A program made the translations under genes and the position numbers. From positions 1 to 10,346 of the forward strand of contig JAAMXP010000936.1 of NCBI GenBank assembly GCA_019693395.1: DNA of 10,346 nt. The letters are read 5' to 3'. This stretch comes from Ettlia oleoabundans. Its lineage: Eukaryota; Chlorophyta; Chlorophyceae; Chlamydomonadales. This document shows positions 1-5,990 of this stretch, in pieces. Under the pieces are notes generated by a model. That model searched no databases. It was given only the letters and a program-made list of their open reading frames with translations, and was not told where the DNA came from. Each line of letters opens with the position of its first letter. Position 1 is the stretch's first letter.

Positions 1-102
1 GCCTTACAATTTATGTGCTGTTGCCACAATTGTGCTGATATAGCATGCGCCCCACACGCAAACTGCACACAGGTCCTAGTGTTTCCTCATCTTTGTCTGC
101 AG

Positions 103-210
103 GTACGCTCAGCTGTCATGAGCCGGCTATCCGCAATGAGGAGGCGCTTCGGAACTCCTGATGAGAAGAAACTTCTGGCCATGGAGCTCAGATGTGTCCT
201 GTACTTTTAG
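103..210 (+). CDS. Possible last coding exon of an unidentified gene
   Basis: A pyrimidine-rich stretch at 81-100 followed by CAG makes a good 3' splice acceptor ending at 102. The frame entering at 103 is open for 35 codons and stops at TAG 208-210. The peptide begins VRSAVMSRLSAMRRRFG and is basic, with a charged TPDEKK stretch at about residues 18-23. The same frame is open upstream to position 13, so the exon could begin earlier. TGTAA motifs, the chlorophyte poly(A) signal, follow at 219, 285, 544, 711 and 751. I recognise no family, and no upstream exon lies in the window. The open frame is short enough to arise by chance. Confidence 0.22.
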   Translation, partial: VRSAVMSRLSAMRRRFGTPDEKKLLAMELRCVLYF

Positions 211-755
211 TTTGCATGTGTAACTGTTGAGATTGGAACCAGGTACAGCCAGCCACAGAGGAGGCCAGCTTATAGCTGAAGGCATGTAAACAACCCAAAA
301 CATAGCCAGAAGGGATCTGAGTATAGCTAGGGGTGTTGGGACTGCACAGCCTGCGGCACCCCACTGCACGCTGGGGCAAAGGTAGAGGTGCTGTGGCGCT
401 TGAGGCGCCCTTGTCTACGTACTGTGCAGAGGCACTTGCATTTTAAGTGCCTTTGTATGTATTTTTGGGCGTTCATAGAATCCACAAGATGCACACAAGA
501 GAGACTACAGCAGCCACCAAGCAGCATCAAGGCATTTTCCTGCTGTAAAGGCACACAGCGTGCGAGCAGCCCCCAATGTGCATGGCAGTGTGTCTTAGCG
601 TACCGAGGTAATGCGAGGTAATCGAGTTAGTAGCTTTGCTTGATTCATTCGGATGCGACTCAACTGGCGGTCCACAGGGACTGGGTGTGAATTGGGCTCA
701 AGGTCGGAACTGTAACCGACTGTTTGCTGCAGCGTGGGAAGGCAGCAGTTTGTAA
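211..755 (+). other. 3'-UTR-like stretch with TGTAA motifs
   Basis: No convincing coding frame is seen here. If the exon at 103-210 is real, this would be its 3' UTR. TGTAA occurs at 219-223, 285-289, 544-548, 711-715 and 751-755. The copy at 711 continues as TGTAACCGAC, which looks most like a chlorophyte polyadenylation context and would give a UTR of about 520 nt. A UTR of several hundred bases is normal in this group. This is inference from motif and position only. Confidence 0.25.
430..452 (+). repeat. Perfect 8-bp hairpin, extendable with wobble pairs
   Basis: AGGCACTT at 430-437 is the exact reverse complement of AAGTGCCT at 445-452, with a 7-nt loop. Allowing G-T pairs the stem continues outward to about 423/459, giving roughly 15 paired positions. 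It lies inside the putative 3' UTR. It could be an mRNA stability element, a small-RNA precursor or a decayed inverted-repeat element; the sequence alone does not decide. Confidence 0.5.
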
Positions 756-824
756 CTAAGTTAGCTCAAGCCTCTGCTTTGTGCAGCAGGACCTGGCACT
801 GACGGTGTAGCACTGCCAAAGTGT

Positions 825-840
825 GGGGGGGGGGGGGGGG
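825..840 (+). repeat. Poly-G run of 16 bases
   Basis: Sixteen uninterrupted G residues follow GTGT and precede AGGGCAGG. Such runs can form G-quadruplexes and are prone to length error in sequencing and assembly, so the exact count may be unreliable. Confidence 0.9.
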
Positions 841-1608
841 AGGGCAGGCCGCTATGCAGGGCCGGCTGGTTCGGCCGCCAAGCCAGGGGCACGATTTCGC
901 CCCACCGGGCACACACGGCAAAGGGGGTTACTGGTTGCTTTTTGGCAGCATGGGAACATCTCAAGGGCTGTGAAAAGTAAAGAGGTATTGTTCGTGCATG
1001 CCCCATCTCAGGTTTGGTGCCCGCTGGACCAAATTCACCAACAGAGCATCACTACAACGACAAGGAAATGACGGCAATAATCAGGCAATAATGCCTTGAG
1101 CAAACTTTTCATCTGAGTTGGGGACCTCTCGGTTGGAAATCTCGCATTTACCGTTTGAAACGATACAACCAACTTTCCGCGGGAGCGTCCCGAGCTTCAA
1201 ATCCCTTTGTTTTCAGGCTGTTCAAAGCCCATTCCAAGCCTCAGGGAGCGAAACCCTCCGATTGGCCCCCATCCTCGGTTCTGCTTGATCTTGCGCAAAG
1301 GAGAAACGAGCGGGGAGGGTATGGCTGGCAGCCATGCCCAGAGAGGACGACGCCCAGCAGTGGACTTGGTTCTCTGTTATGTCCCTCGTTCCCCTGTGGC
1401 GCCGTTTGCGCTCTCAGATTGAATACCCTCCCCCCAGACGGCTATGCACGCGAAAACCAGTCATTCCCCTGCAGGCGTCATTTTGGCCCGGCGCCCTTCG
1501 CAAACTTCCTAATTTCATGAAAAAAGGTTTTTGGTGTGTGTCGTGCGCGCAATTCAACCTGCAAGCGCCCGCGCGCCCCCCCCCCCCTCCCGGGGATGCC
1601 GGACGCGC

Positions 1609-1631
1609 AAAATGCCGAAACCCGGCATTTT
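1609..1631 (+). repeat. Perfect 9-bp stem-loop with 5-nt loop
   Basis: AAAATGCCG at 1609-1617 pairs exactly with CGGCATTTT at 1623-1631 around the loop AAACC. A competing pairing exists between ATGCCGG at 1596-1602 and CCGGCAT at 1622-1628, so two alternative folds share the right arm. The shape resembles a terminator hairpin with a T-run, but in a eukaryotic nuclear context that reading is not justified. Confidence 0.6.
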
Positions 1632-1868
1632 TGATGGAAATCCAGTTTTAAAAATGTTTGAATCGTTGCAGCATTGGTACTGTAGCATGTTGTTGCCAAC
1701 TTTGACGGACTTCCCCAGCTTACCTGCAGCAACTTCTCGTATAAAGTCCATTTACCTGATTTCAAGGTGATTGCGGAAATGTGATGCTGATAACCATTGC
1801 CCTTTGAAGCGCAAAGCTTCTGGCCAGGCCTGAAATGAACAGCACGCAATTCCACCACCGCCCGGGGT

Positions 1869-1886
1869 AGAAGAAGAAGAAGAAGA
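1869..1886 (+). repeat. AGA trinucleotide microsatellite, six units
   Basis: Eighteen bases of uninterrupted AGA repeat. On the minus strand it reads as a TCT polypyrimidine tract. No coding role is apparent. Confidence 0.9.
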
Positions 1887-1968
1887 TTTGACACACTTGG
1901 GTGACTTGAGGGGGAGATATGTCGACCGCGCAGCTTTCCAGCCGCCGCCGCTCCCTCCCCACCTGTGG

Positions 1969-2301
1969 CTATGTTAACTCATCCCGGGTCGGGCTGGGGC
2001 TGGCCGCTTTGGTCGTAAAGCTTCCGTCTGGGGCGTCGTAATCACGTTTCTGGGGCGGGCTCGCCCCGAAAACCACTGCTTGCCCAGGCTGGCGCCACTG
2101 GCCGCCGCTGGCACCGCCGCCGCCACTGGCGCCACTGGCGCCGCGCCAGGCAGGATGAAAGGTCTGCTGCCTTCGGTCTGTCGCCGCAAGTTGCTGGTGC
2201 TGCAGTTTATGTTTAAAAAGGAGGGTCGACACAAGTTGCAGCAGGTTAGCCGATTCGGTGCGCACGGGCGTGCCCGCTGCCAAGCCCCGGCTGGGCGTGG
2301 G
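1969..2301 (-). CDS. Weak candidate exon, Gly/Ala/Ser-rich
   Basis: This minus-strand frame is open for 111 codons from an in-frame TAA (2302-2304) to a TAG stop at 1969-1971. It has no ATG near its start, so if real it must be entered by splicing. The peptide has a GASGASGGGGASGG stretch in the middle, encoded by GCCACTGGC-like repeats on the plus strand at about 2093-2150. Its last 35 residues are mixed and charged, ending PTRDELT. I recognise no domain. A second minus frame overlaps most of it and stays open too, so GC-rich repeats may be the whole explanation. Confidence 0.13.
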   Translation of the reverse strand, partial: PTPSRGLAAGTPVRTESANLLQLVSTLLFKHKLQHQQLAATDRRQQTFHPAWRGASGASGGGGASGGQWRQPGQAVVFGASPPQKRDYDAPDGSFTTKAASPSPTRDELT

Positions 2302-2400
2302 TTACACTTCCTCTAACAGTTGCATCAGTGAGACAAGGAGAATCCTTGAAGCTCAGGAAGTCACAGGGCGGGTGCCACGCCAGCACATTCCCGGTGCGCG

Positions 2401-2424
2401 CGTGCGTGCGTGCGTGCGTGCGTG
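2401..2424 (+). repeat. CGTG tetranucleotide microsatellite, six units
   Basis: Six uninterrupted CGTG units, preceded by GCGCG and followed by TGTGCC. It ends a few bases before the split repeat that starts at 2431 and creates Thr-His-Ala-Arg repeats in minus-strand open frames, which are therefore artefacts. Confidence 0.9.
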
Positions 2425-2463
2425 TGTGCCGTACAGTGAGCGCGGGGGAAAGGCCCACTGTAG

Positions 2464-2883
2464 GGCGGGACGTGTTTGAGGGTGAGGCAGCGGGCGGTGA
2501 GGATGGGATGAACCTAGGGGGAGATGGCGAGGCCCTTTGCGACTGCGGCTCGTGCGTGGCAAGCAGTGAAGTGCAACCGGCAAGGTGCAAAGCACACCGC
2601 TGCCTTGGAACCCGGATACCTGTAGCAGGGTGGGTGCGCGTTCAGCTGGGCCGATCAGTACTCGGATGGTAACGTAGAAGGACGTGAATGAATAGCACGG
2701 AGCCTCAGCGCTTACGGACGTCACCTACGGATGCGGGCGTTAAAGGGGCAAAGCAGGGGGAGAGAAGCAGTACAATAGCAATACAGCAGCAGGCATGCAG
2801 CAGCGGTGGTGGAACCCTCGAAGAATCTTTGCTATGCTGTGCCTGAGCATTGTTTTAGATTGAAACAGTTTGGCTCGGCGTAG
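2464..2883. mobile_element. Probable ~416-bp insertion flanked by GTAG duplication
   Basis: GTAG occurs at 2460-2463 and again at 2880-2883, exactly where copy A departs from and rejoins copy B, which has a single GTAG at 3443-3446. This is the pattern of an insertion with a 4-bp target-site duplication. The inserted piece starts GGCGGGACG and ends TTTGGCTCGGC. It has no clear terminal inverted repeats and no open frame I recognise. It carries a 5S-rRNA-like block at about 2612-2673, which would fit a SINE, although that block is in the middle and not at an end. The alternative is that copy B arose by deletion between the two GTAG sites. Confidence 0.45.
2612..2673 (+). ncRNA. 5S-rRNA-like block (decayed pseudogene or SINE part)
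   Basis: The blocks CCGGAT (2612), TGGGC (2647), AGTACT (2657) and GGATGG (2664) occur in the same order and almost the same spacing as in the 3' half of plant and algal 5S rRNA. There the sequence runs from CCGGATCCC to TTGGGC and then AGTACTAGGATGGGTGACC. The last block contains the C-box part of the RNA polymerase III internal promoter. Between the blocks similarity is poor (about half of positions by eye), and the following GTGACCTCC is only weakly kept. It is therefore not a functional 5S gene. Coincidence is not excluded. Confidence 0.25.
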
Positions 2884-2893
2884 CCGAGCCAAA
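2869..2893 (+). repeat. Perfect 11-bp palindrome at the insertion's right edge
   Basis: TTTGGCTCGGC at 2869-2879 and GCCGAGCCAAA at 2883-2893 are exact reverse complements around GTA. One more A-T pair and a G-T pair extend the stem. The right arm belongs to the repeat also found in copy B (3446-3456). The left arm is the last 11 bases of the interrupting segment. Confidence 0.7.
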
Positions 2894-2949
2894 TTATATT
2901 GAATGGAAGTAGAAGCGAATGGACAGCCCGGGCAGTTTGTGCCCCCAGG

Positions 2950-2981
2950 CAAGGCAGGCACGTGTTTGTTGCCTGCCCTTG
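2950..2981 (+). repeat. Stem-loop upstream of the TATA box
   Basis: The arm at 2950-2960 (CAAGGCAGGCA) pairs with the arm at 2970-2981 (TGCCTGCCCTTG), with one bulged C and a 9-nt loop. It lies 40-70 bases upstream of the TATA motif. As double-stranded DNA the two arms give an inverted pair of GGCAGGC sites, which could bind a dimeric regulator; this is speculation. Confidence 0.5.
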
Positions 2982-3020
2982 ATCTGTGGTAAATATGGCA
3001 AGGCATCCAACGAACGAACG

Positions 3021-3060
3021 CATATATAGGGGGAGAGCTGCGAGGAGAAAAAGGCAATCA
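3021..3060 (+). promoter_or_regulatory. Candidate TATA-box promoter
   Basis: CATATATAGG at 3021-3030 is a good TATA box in a GC-rich setting. An initiation point about 30 bases on would fall near 3050-3060 (GGCAATCAGCAAC). The first downstream ATG (3128-3130) is followed two bases later by GTAAGTG, a consensus splice donor. Using the acceptor GCGCAG at 3181-3186 would give a 54-nt intron and a spliced frame of about 34 codons ending at TAA 3285-3287. That intron is very short for an alga and the peptide is unrecognised. The promoter could instead belong to a retroelement or a non-coding RNA. Confidence 0.3.
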
Positions 3061-3800
3061 GCAACAAAGCAGGGCAGCAAAACTACGCCTGTTATTGAAG
3101 GCAAAGGGTAGCCTACGCCTGGAGGACATGGTGTAAGTGCCGAACTTGTTTGCCTATTGGAATAGTCCGCCTTCGCCGTAGCGCAGGAGAGACCGCAGGT
3201 CGTCGTGGCAAGCAGGGCTAGCACACAAGCCGGTGCACTGCCGCTACACACATCTCACAGGCCAGGTGCAACGCCATTCCCAATAAAACACAATGACCCT
3301 ACCCCCCACCAGGCCACGCCAACAAGAACGGCGGGGGTGGGACTGAGGGGCACCCTACAGCACTACCGGGCGAATCTGGGGCCCAAATAGCGCAGGAGAC
3401 GAAGTGTGCACCGTACAATGAGCGCGGGGGGAAAGGCCCACTGTAGCCGAGCCAAACTGCATTGAATGGAAATAGAAGCGAAGTGTGTTACTGTTCCAGG
3501 CTTGCACAGGGCACCCAACTTAAATTAGCAGACCCTAATAAAATACATTTTCGAGCCTTGAAGCGAGGGCTAAGGCGCCGTTGCCGGCGAGCGGGATTGC
3601 CAAGCACCCATGGGGGGAGTCAACTCGGCGCTATACCGTGCCTTATGGGAGTGCATAGTGTCCCTTTTGCAACGACAGATGCGCGGGGAACAGCGCTTGT
3701 GCGCTGGGTGGGCCAGGAGGCGGTCGCAACAGCGGCGAGGGCGGCGACTGCAGGTGCGGTGTAGTTGCGCGCCGCAAGGGCTCCTGGAAGGCTTTTGCAA
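3061..3800. other. No recognisable gene apart from repeat copy B
   Basis: Open frames here (for example 3462-3764 plus, 3570-3800 minus) lack ATG starts or overlap in antisense and match nothing I know. TAGCGCAGGAGA occurs at 3179-3190 and again near 3388-3399, a short direct repeat suggesting local duplication. Repeat copy B is at 3413-3482. The rest is mixed sequence without clear structure. Confidence 0.4.
3413..3482 (+). repeat. Uninterrupted copy (B) of the 70-bp repeat
   Basis: This copy joins directly the two sequences that are about 416 bases apart in copy A, with one GTAG at the join (3443-3446). Similarity to copy A starts around GTGTGC just upstream of 3413 and stops abruptly after AGAAGCGAA at 3482, so the family unit may be as short as 75 bp. 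Confidence 0.75.
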
Positions 3801-3803
3801 TCA

Positions 3804-3839
3804 TTAGATGGTCAATTATGGTAGCGAGAGGCAGCTCGC
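3804..3839 (-). mobile_element. Candidate Helitron 3' terminus
   Basis: Helitrons end in CTRR, insert between A and T, and carry a short GC-rich hairpin just before the end. Reading the minus strand, CTAA (TTAG at 3804-3807 on plus) is followed by T. A small hairpin GCGAG-6 nt-CTCGC lies 16 bases before it (3824-3839). It is about 180 bases past the helicase stop codon, a reasonable position. The stem is only 5-6 bp and the spacing slightly long, so the match is weak; a Helitron2-type end would look different. Confidence 0.2.
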
Positions 3840-4020
3840 CACTGCATCCTGCCCCTTGGCAGCTCGAACCGCGGTGCGTGTTTCGATTAGCAGTGGTGCG
3901 ACTGTGGAGGTGGCTTAAACCTCTATGGGCACCTGCAAGTCCCTGGCTTCTGGATGTAAAGCGCCAGACGAATACATGGCATGAGGCGCAGCTAAATGAA
4001 TGGGACCCTTCCTAGCTCCC

Positions 4021-4746
4021 CTAAAACTTACAAAGGCTGAATTGGCTGAAGTAAGAAAGTTGGATTTCTATTTCTTGACTTCGACAAGAGAGAACATCAG
4101 TGTAAACAATAATCTTGGTAAATGTGCCCTGGACACCCTGAGCCCGCCGGAGGCGGCCATGTTGTGGCGATGCCGGGGGCACACAAAACACCAGCTGGCC
4201 CCAAGAGCCCACACGTGAGGAGGCAACATACAACTGCCCATGTGTGAAAACAGGGTTGGGTAGGAACACGCCAGCCATGCTCATGGTCTGCCCCTGAGCC
4301 TTGTTGATGCTCATGGCAAAGGCTGGGCGCACGGGGAACTGGCGCCGCTGCAAGTCAAACGGGAAGTCCTGGTCGGAGGGCGCCATGGTGAAACGTGGGA
4401 TGAAGACGCTGGTGCCCGCCCAAGTGCCACTGGCAATCTTCGCCACAATGACACGGGCTGTGAGCCGCTCCACCACCAGCCGTGTGCCGTTGGCCAAGCC
4501 AGCAGCAGCGTTGATGTTGCGGAGCAGCATGATGGGTGCGCCAGGCTTCAGCCGCAACCCATGCAGGGGCAGCCGGGAGCGAGTGAGGCTGTGCGGGAAT
4601 TCAGCGGGGTAGAGGGCTGCCTCCTTTGGGTTCTTGAGGCTGTCAACACATGTGGTAAACATGCTCCTGCAGAGGCATGGGGGGCAAGTGGGATTGGCAA
4701 GTGTTGCGGACATGCATGGCAAGGTGGCAAGATGGGTCCAATGCAA
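4021..4746 (-). pseudogene. Helitron PIF1-like helicase, C-terminal part
   Basis: In the autonomous element this is the C-terminal SF1B (PIF1-type) DNA helicase of the RepHel protein, which unwinds DNA during rolling-circle transposition. Recognisable homology runs from about residue 46 (LYPAEF, near 4611) to the stop at 4021. Landmarks are KPGAPIMLLRN (67-77), NGTRLVV (86-92), the motif with INKAQGQT (148-155) and motif VI as QLYVASSRV (171-179), followed by GTFTKIIVYTDVL near the end. Families normally show YVALSR; here Leu is replaced by Ser. Helicase motifs I-IV are absent. Residues 1-45 look unrelated to the family and there is no ATG start. The last exon appears free of stops, so the copy is not very old. 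Identification as a Helitron-type PIF1 helicase is strong; activity is very unlikely. Confidence 0.88.
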
Positions 4747-4751
4747 TGGTA

Positions 4752-5123
4752 CATGTGGCCATGCATGGTGACACTGCGCAAGCCTTGCAAGTCACTGTCG
4801 TTAGTTAGAGTGTTGCTGGCCAGCTGAAAGGCGCAGTTGTAGGGGCGGATGGCGCGGCGGAAGGCCTTGGCTGGCTCACTTTGGCTGGTCAGCAAGTCCA
4901 GCAGCGGCTGTGGCGGGTCTTGGAAAGCTGGCAGCGAAACCTGGCCGCTGATGCAGCACGCACTAAACCGCGGGCTGCTTTGGGGGAAACCAAACCTGGC
5001 GCTCAGCATTATGCTCGTGGGTTGCCGCCCAGGCAGTGGCGGTGAGCCCGGCCGCCGTAACACCCCTGCTGGTATCAGGGTGTAGATTTGTTTGCAGCTA
5101 GGTGCGCTCATTCGGTGCAACAT
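4752..5123 (-). pseudogene. Helitron RepHel N-terminal segment (before Rep domain)
   Basis: An ATG at 5121-5123 opens a frame with the conserved region that precedes the Helitron Rep domain. It contains SPRFSACCISGQVSLP (about residues 50-65; paired Cys then GxVxLP). LLDLL, AFRRAIRPYNCAFQLAS and HGHMYHCIGPILPP (about 111-124) follow. Family members read CC-x-GKVxLP, FxxxIRxYNxAxxFxS and HGQxYHRIGSLLP at these places. The frame runs on to 4548 but loses homology after 4752, exactly where the Rep domain with its HUH and catalytic Tyr motifs should start. Instead, the helicase end follows within about 140 bases in another frame. Residues 1-45 are not recognised. Confidence 0.8.
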
Positions 5124-5283
5124 GACTGTAACAGCCCTCGGGGAGCCATACAGCGAGTGACAGCAGTGTCCTTAAATACTTCCAGCGATGGGCCCCGCAG
5201 CAGGTCTGCCACGTTTGGTGCAGTCCCCAAGTCGTGCCACATCCGCCGCAGGGCAGTGTTGGCAGAAACAGCAACACCTAAAG
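5108..5283 (-). pseudogene. Coding-like segment upstream of the Helitron remnant
   Basis: The frame is open on the minus strand from 5437 to the TGA at 5108-5110 and overlaps the start of the Helitron N-terminal frame in another phase. The coding-like part begins about 5283, after a good acceptor (TTACTGCAG). It reads with mixed composition, e.g. LRRMWHDLGTAPNVADLLRG. I do not recognise the family. It may be the true N-terminus of the RepHel protein after a frameshift, a captured host exon (common in Helitrons) or chance. The upstream portion, rich in RAEGG, is translated from the GC-rich repeat and is not coding. Confidence 0.25.
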
Positions 5284-5353
5284 CTGCAGTAACAGTGCAA
5301 AGGGTTTGCGCAGTAGTAGCGGCAGAGGTAGGCAACTTGCGTCTGCAACACCG

Positions 5354-5366
5354 CATATATATATAG
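5354..5366 (-). promoter_or_regulatory. TA-repeat, possible TATA box for the Helitron
   Basis: CATATATATATAG at 5354-5366 is symmetric enough to serve either strand. On the minus strand it lies about 230 bases upstream of the ATG at 5123, a fitting distance for the element's promoter. The alternative is a plain TA microsatellite. Confidence 0.3.
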
Positions 5367-5390
5367 CAGTGTTTGCTCTTAAAAGGGAGT

Positions 5391-5440
5391 GAAACAAAAA
5401 GAACCCGCCCGCCCTCCGCACGCACGGGCCCCGCCACCCC
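5391..5440. repeat. GC-rich dispersed repeat, copy 1
   Basis: It starts GAAACAAAA and continues into a 28-base block (GCCCTC..CC) that matches 6547-6592 at 24 of 28 positions; both blocks follow GAAACAAAA, with short non-matching spacers of 11 and 7 bases. On the minus strand both translate to a VRAEG-R-LF phrase. This explains why unrelated long open frames on that strand look alike. Confidence 0.6.
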
Positions 5441-5459
5441 GTCCAGTGGTGTCGCAACC

Positions 5460-5527
5460 TAGGTACGGCCCTGTTTCCGCACCAAAGACGTACCTAAGAT
5501 GTGGCCGGAAAATGGCTTGGCCGTACC
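5460..5527 (+). repeat. Nested stem-loop with two alternative pairings
   Basis: GGTACGGCC (5462-5470) is the exact complement of GGCCGTACC (5519-5527). Inside, TTTCCG (5474-5479) pairs with CGGAAA (5506-5511). The outer left arm can instead pair with a nearer partner: TAGGTACG (5460-5467) with CGTACCTA (5489-5496). The result is a 66-nt fold with a competing shorter hairpin. It sits between the Helitron remnant and the acidic coding remnant, so it may mark an element end. Confidence 0.5.
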
Positions 5528-5550
5528 CACCCTTCCTCGATACTTCCTAG

Positions 5551-5872
5551 CCTCCTCCTGAACCCGAGTCTTCTGACAAGGATGAGGGTGTTTTGCTACA
5601 ATTCGATCCAGTTGCTGACTTTGATGAGGCAGCTGAGGCTGCTGCTGTTGCCGCCGTGGAAGCCAAGGAGGCAGCAGCGGCCAGTGCTGATGATGCTGCG
5701 GCCAATTCTGACGATTTTTTAGATATGTCAGCTGCAGCCTACTGAAGAGGAGCGTCAGCAGTGCCAGTCTATTGTGCAGCTGGCCCTCAATGGCGCGGCT
5801 GCAGCAGAGGAGGAGCCGCAGCAACCAAGAGCGCAAGTGCAGGATCCCTCAGCCGGCACAACCCAGGTGTAA
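5551..5872 (+). pseudogene. Acidic Ala/Glu-rich protein C-terminus, frameshifted
   Basis: A pyrimidine-rich acceptor (ACTTCCTAG, ending 5550) precedes a frame reading PPPEPESSDKDEG and then Ala/Glu/Asp-rich sequence to SDDFLDM. It stops at TGA 5743-5745. From about 5723 the next frame carries on in the same style (PTEEERQQCQSIVQLALNG, then AEEEPQQ) to TAA at 5870-5872. A net one-base gain between about 5720 and 5737, close to a six-T run (5715-5720), explains the switch; a two-base loss, a sequencing error or an unusual splice could also do so. Acidic tails like this occur in many nuclear and transposase proteins, so no function is assigned. Confidence 0.4.
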
Positions 5873-5945
5873 TCACTGTTCTATGTTCCTTCTGTGGCAG
5901 ACCCTTCCACTTATTCAATTCTGACTCATTGTCACGGCCTTTTAT

Positions 5946-5950
5946 TGTAA
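5946..5950 (+). terminator. Candidate poly(A) signal TGTAA
   Basis: TGTAA lies 74 bases after the TAA at 5870-5872, a position consistent with the 3' end of the acidic protein's transcript. The motif is short and common, so confidence is limited. Confidence 0.25.
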
Positions 5951-5990
5951 ATGAATCAAGTAGATTAGTGGTGTTGGTGACGAACATGCA

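Larger units (their letters stand above)
756..1860. other. Gene-poor stretch, nothing recognised
   Basis: Several frames stay open for 60-140 codons on both strands (for example 1155-1517 plus and 1481-1894 minus). They overlap each other, mostly begin at non-ATG codons and match nothing I recognise, so I treat them as chance products of base composition. The stretch holds a 16-base G run, a 12-base C run at 1576-1587 and a perfect hairpin at 1609-1631. TATAAA occurs at 1740-1745 on the plus strand. A minus-strand ATG at 1751 is followed by a good CAG-GTAAGC donor near 1723, but no matching downstream exon was found. Confidence 0.4.
2431..2919 (+). repeat. Split copy (A) of a 70-bp repeat
   Basis: Positions 2431-2463 match 3413-3446, and 2880-2919 match 3443-3482. 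Together they rebuild the uninterrupted copy B. Left half: one substitution and one G-run length difference. Right half: 32 of 36 positions identical after the shared GTAG. All five substitutions are transitions (A/G or C/T). The left half is bounded by the inverted pair TACAGTG (2432-2438) and CACTGTA (2456-2462). Confidence 0.75.

Noticed and set aside
1155..1520. Plus-strand 121-codon frame
   Set aside because: It begins at a non-ATG codon, overlaps another open frame, and shows no recognised motif.
2154..2316. Plus-strand ATG frame starting MKGLLPSVCRRKLL, like a targeting peptide
   Set aside because: Only about 54 codons, no support for a following exon, and it lies antisense to another open frame; the basic hydrophobic start can be chance.
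2246..2724. Minus-strand frames rich in Thr-His-Ala-Arg
   Set aside because: They are translations of the CGTG microsatellite, not genes.
3282..3295. AATAAAA as a poly(A) signal
   Set aside because: Chlorophytes use TGTAA instead of AATAAA, and no reliable gene precedes it.
2431..3482. LTR retrotransposon with copies A and B as long terminal repeats
   Set aside because: The similarity is only about 70 bp, ends abruptly, is split in one copy, and no retroelement protein lies between the copies.
3850..3880. tRNA-like B box (CTCGAACCGCGG)
   Set aside because: It lacks the GGTTCGANNCC consensus and no cloverleaf with an A box fits the neighbouring sequence.
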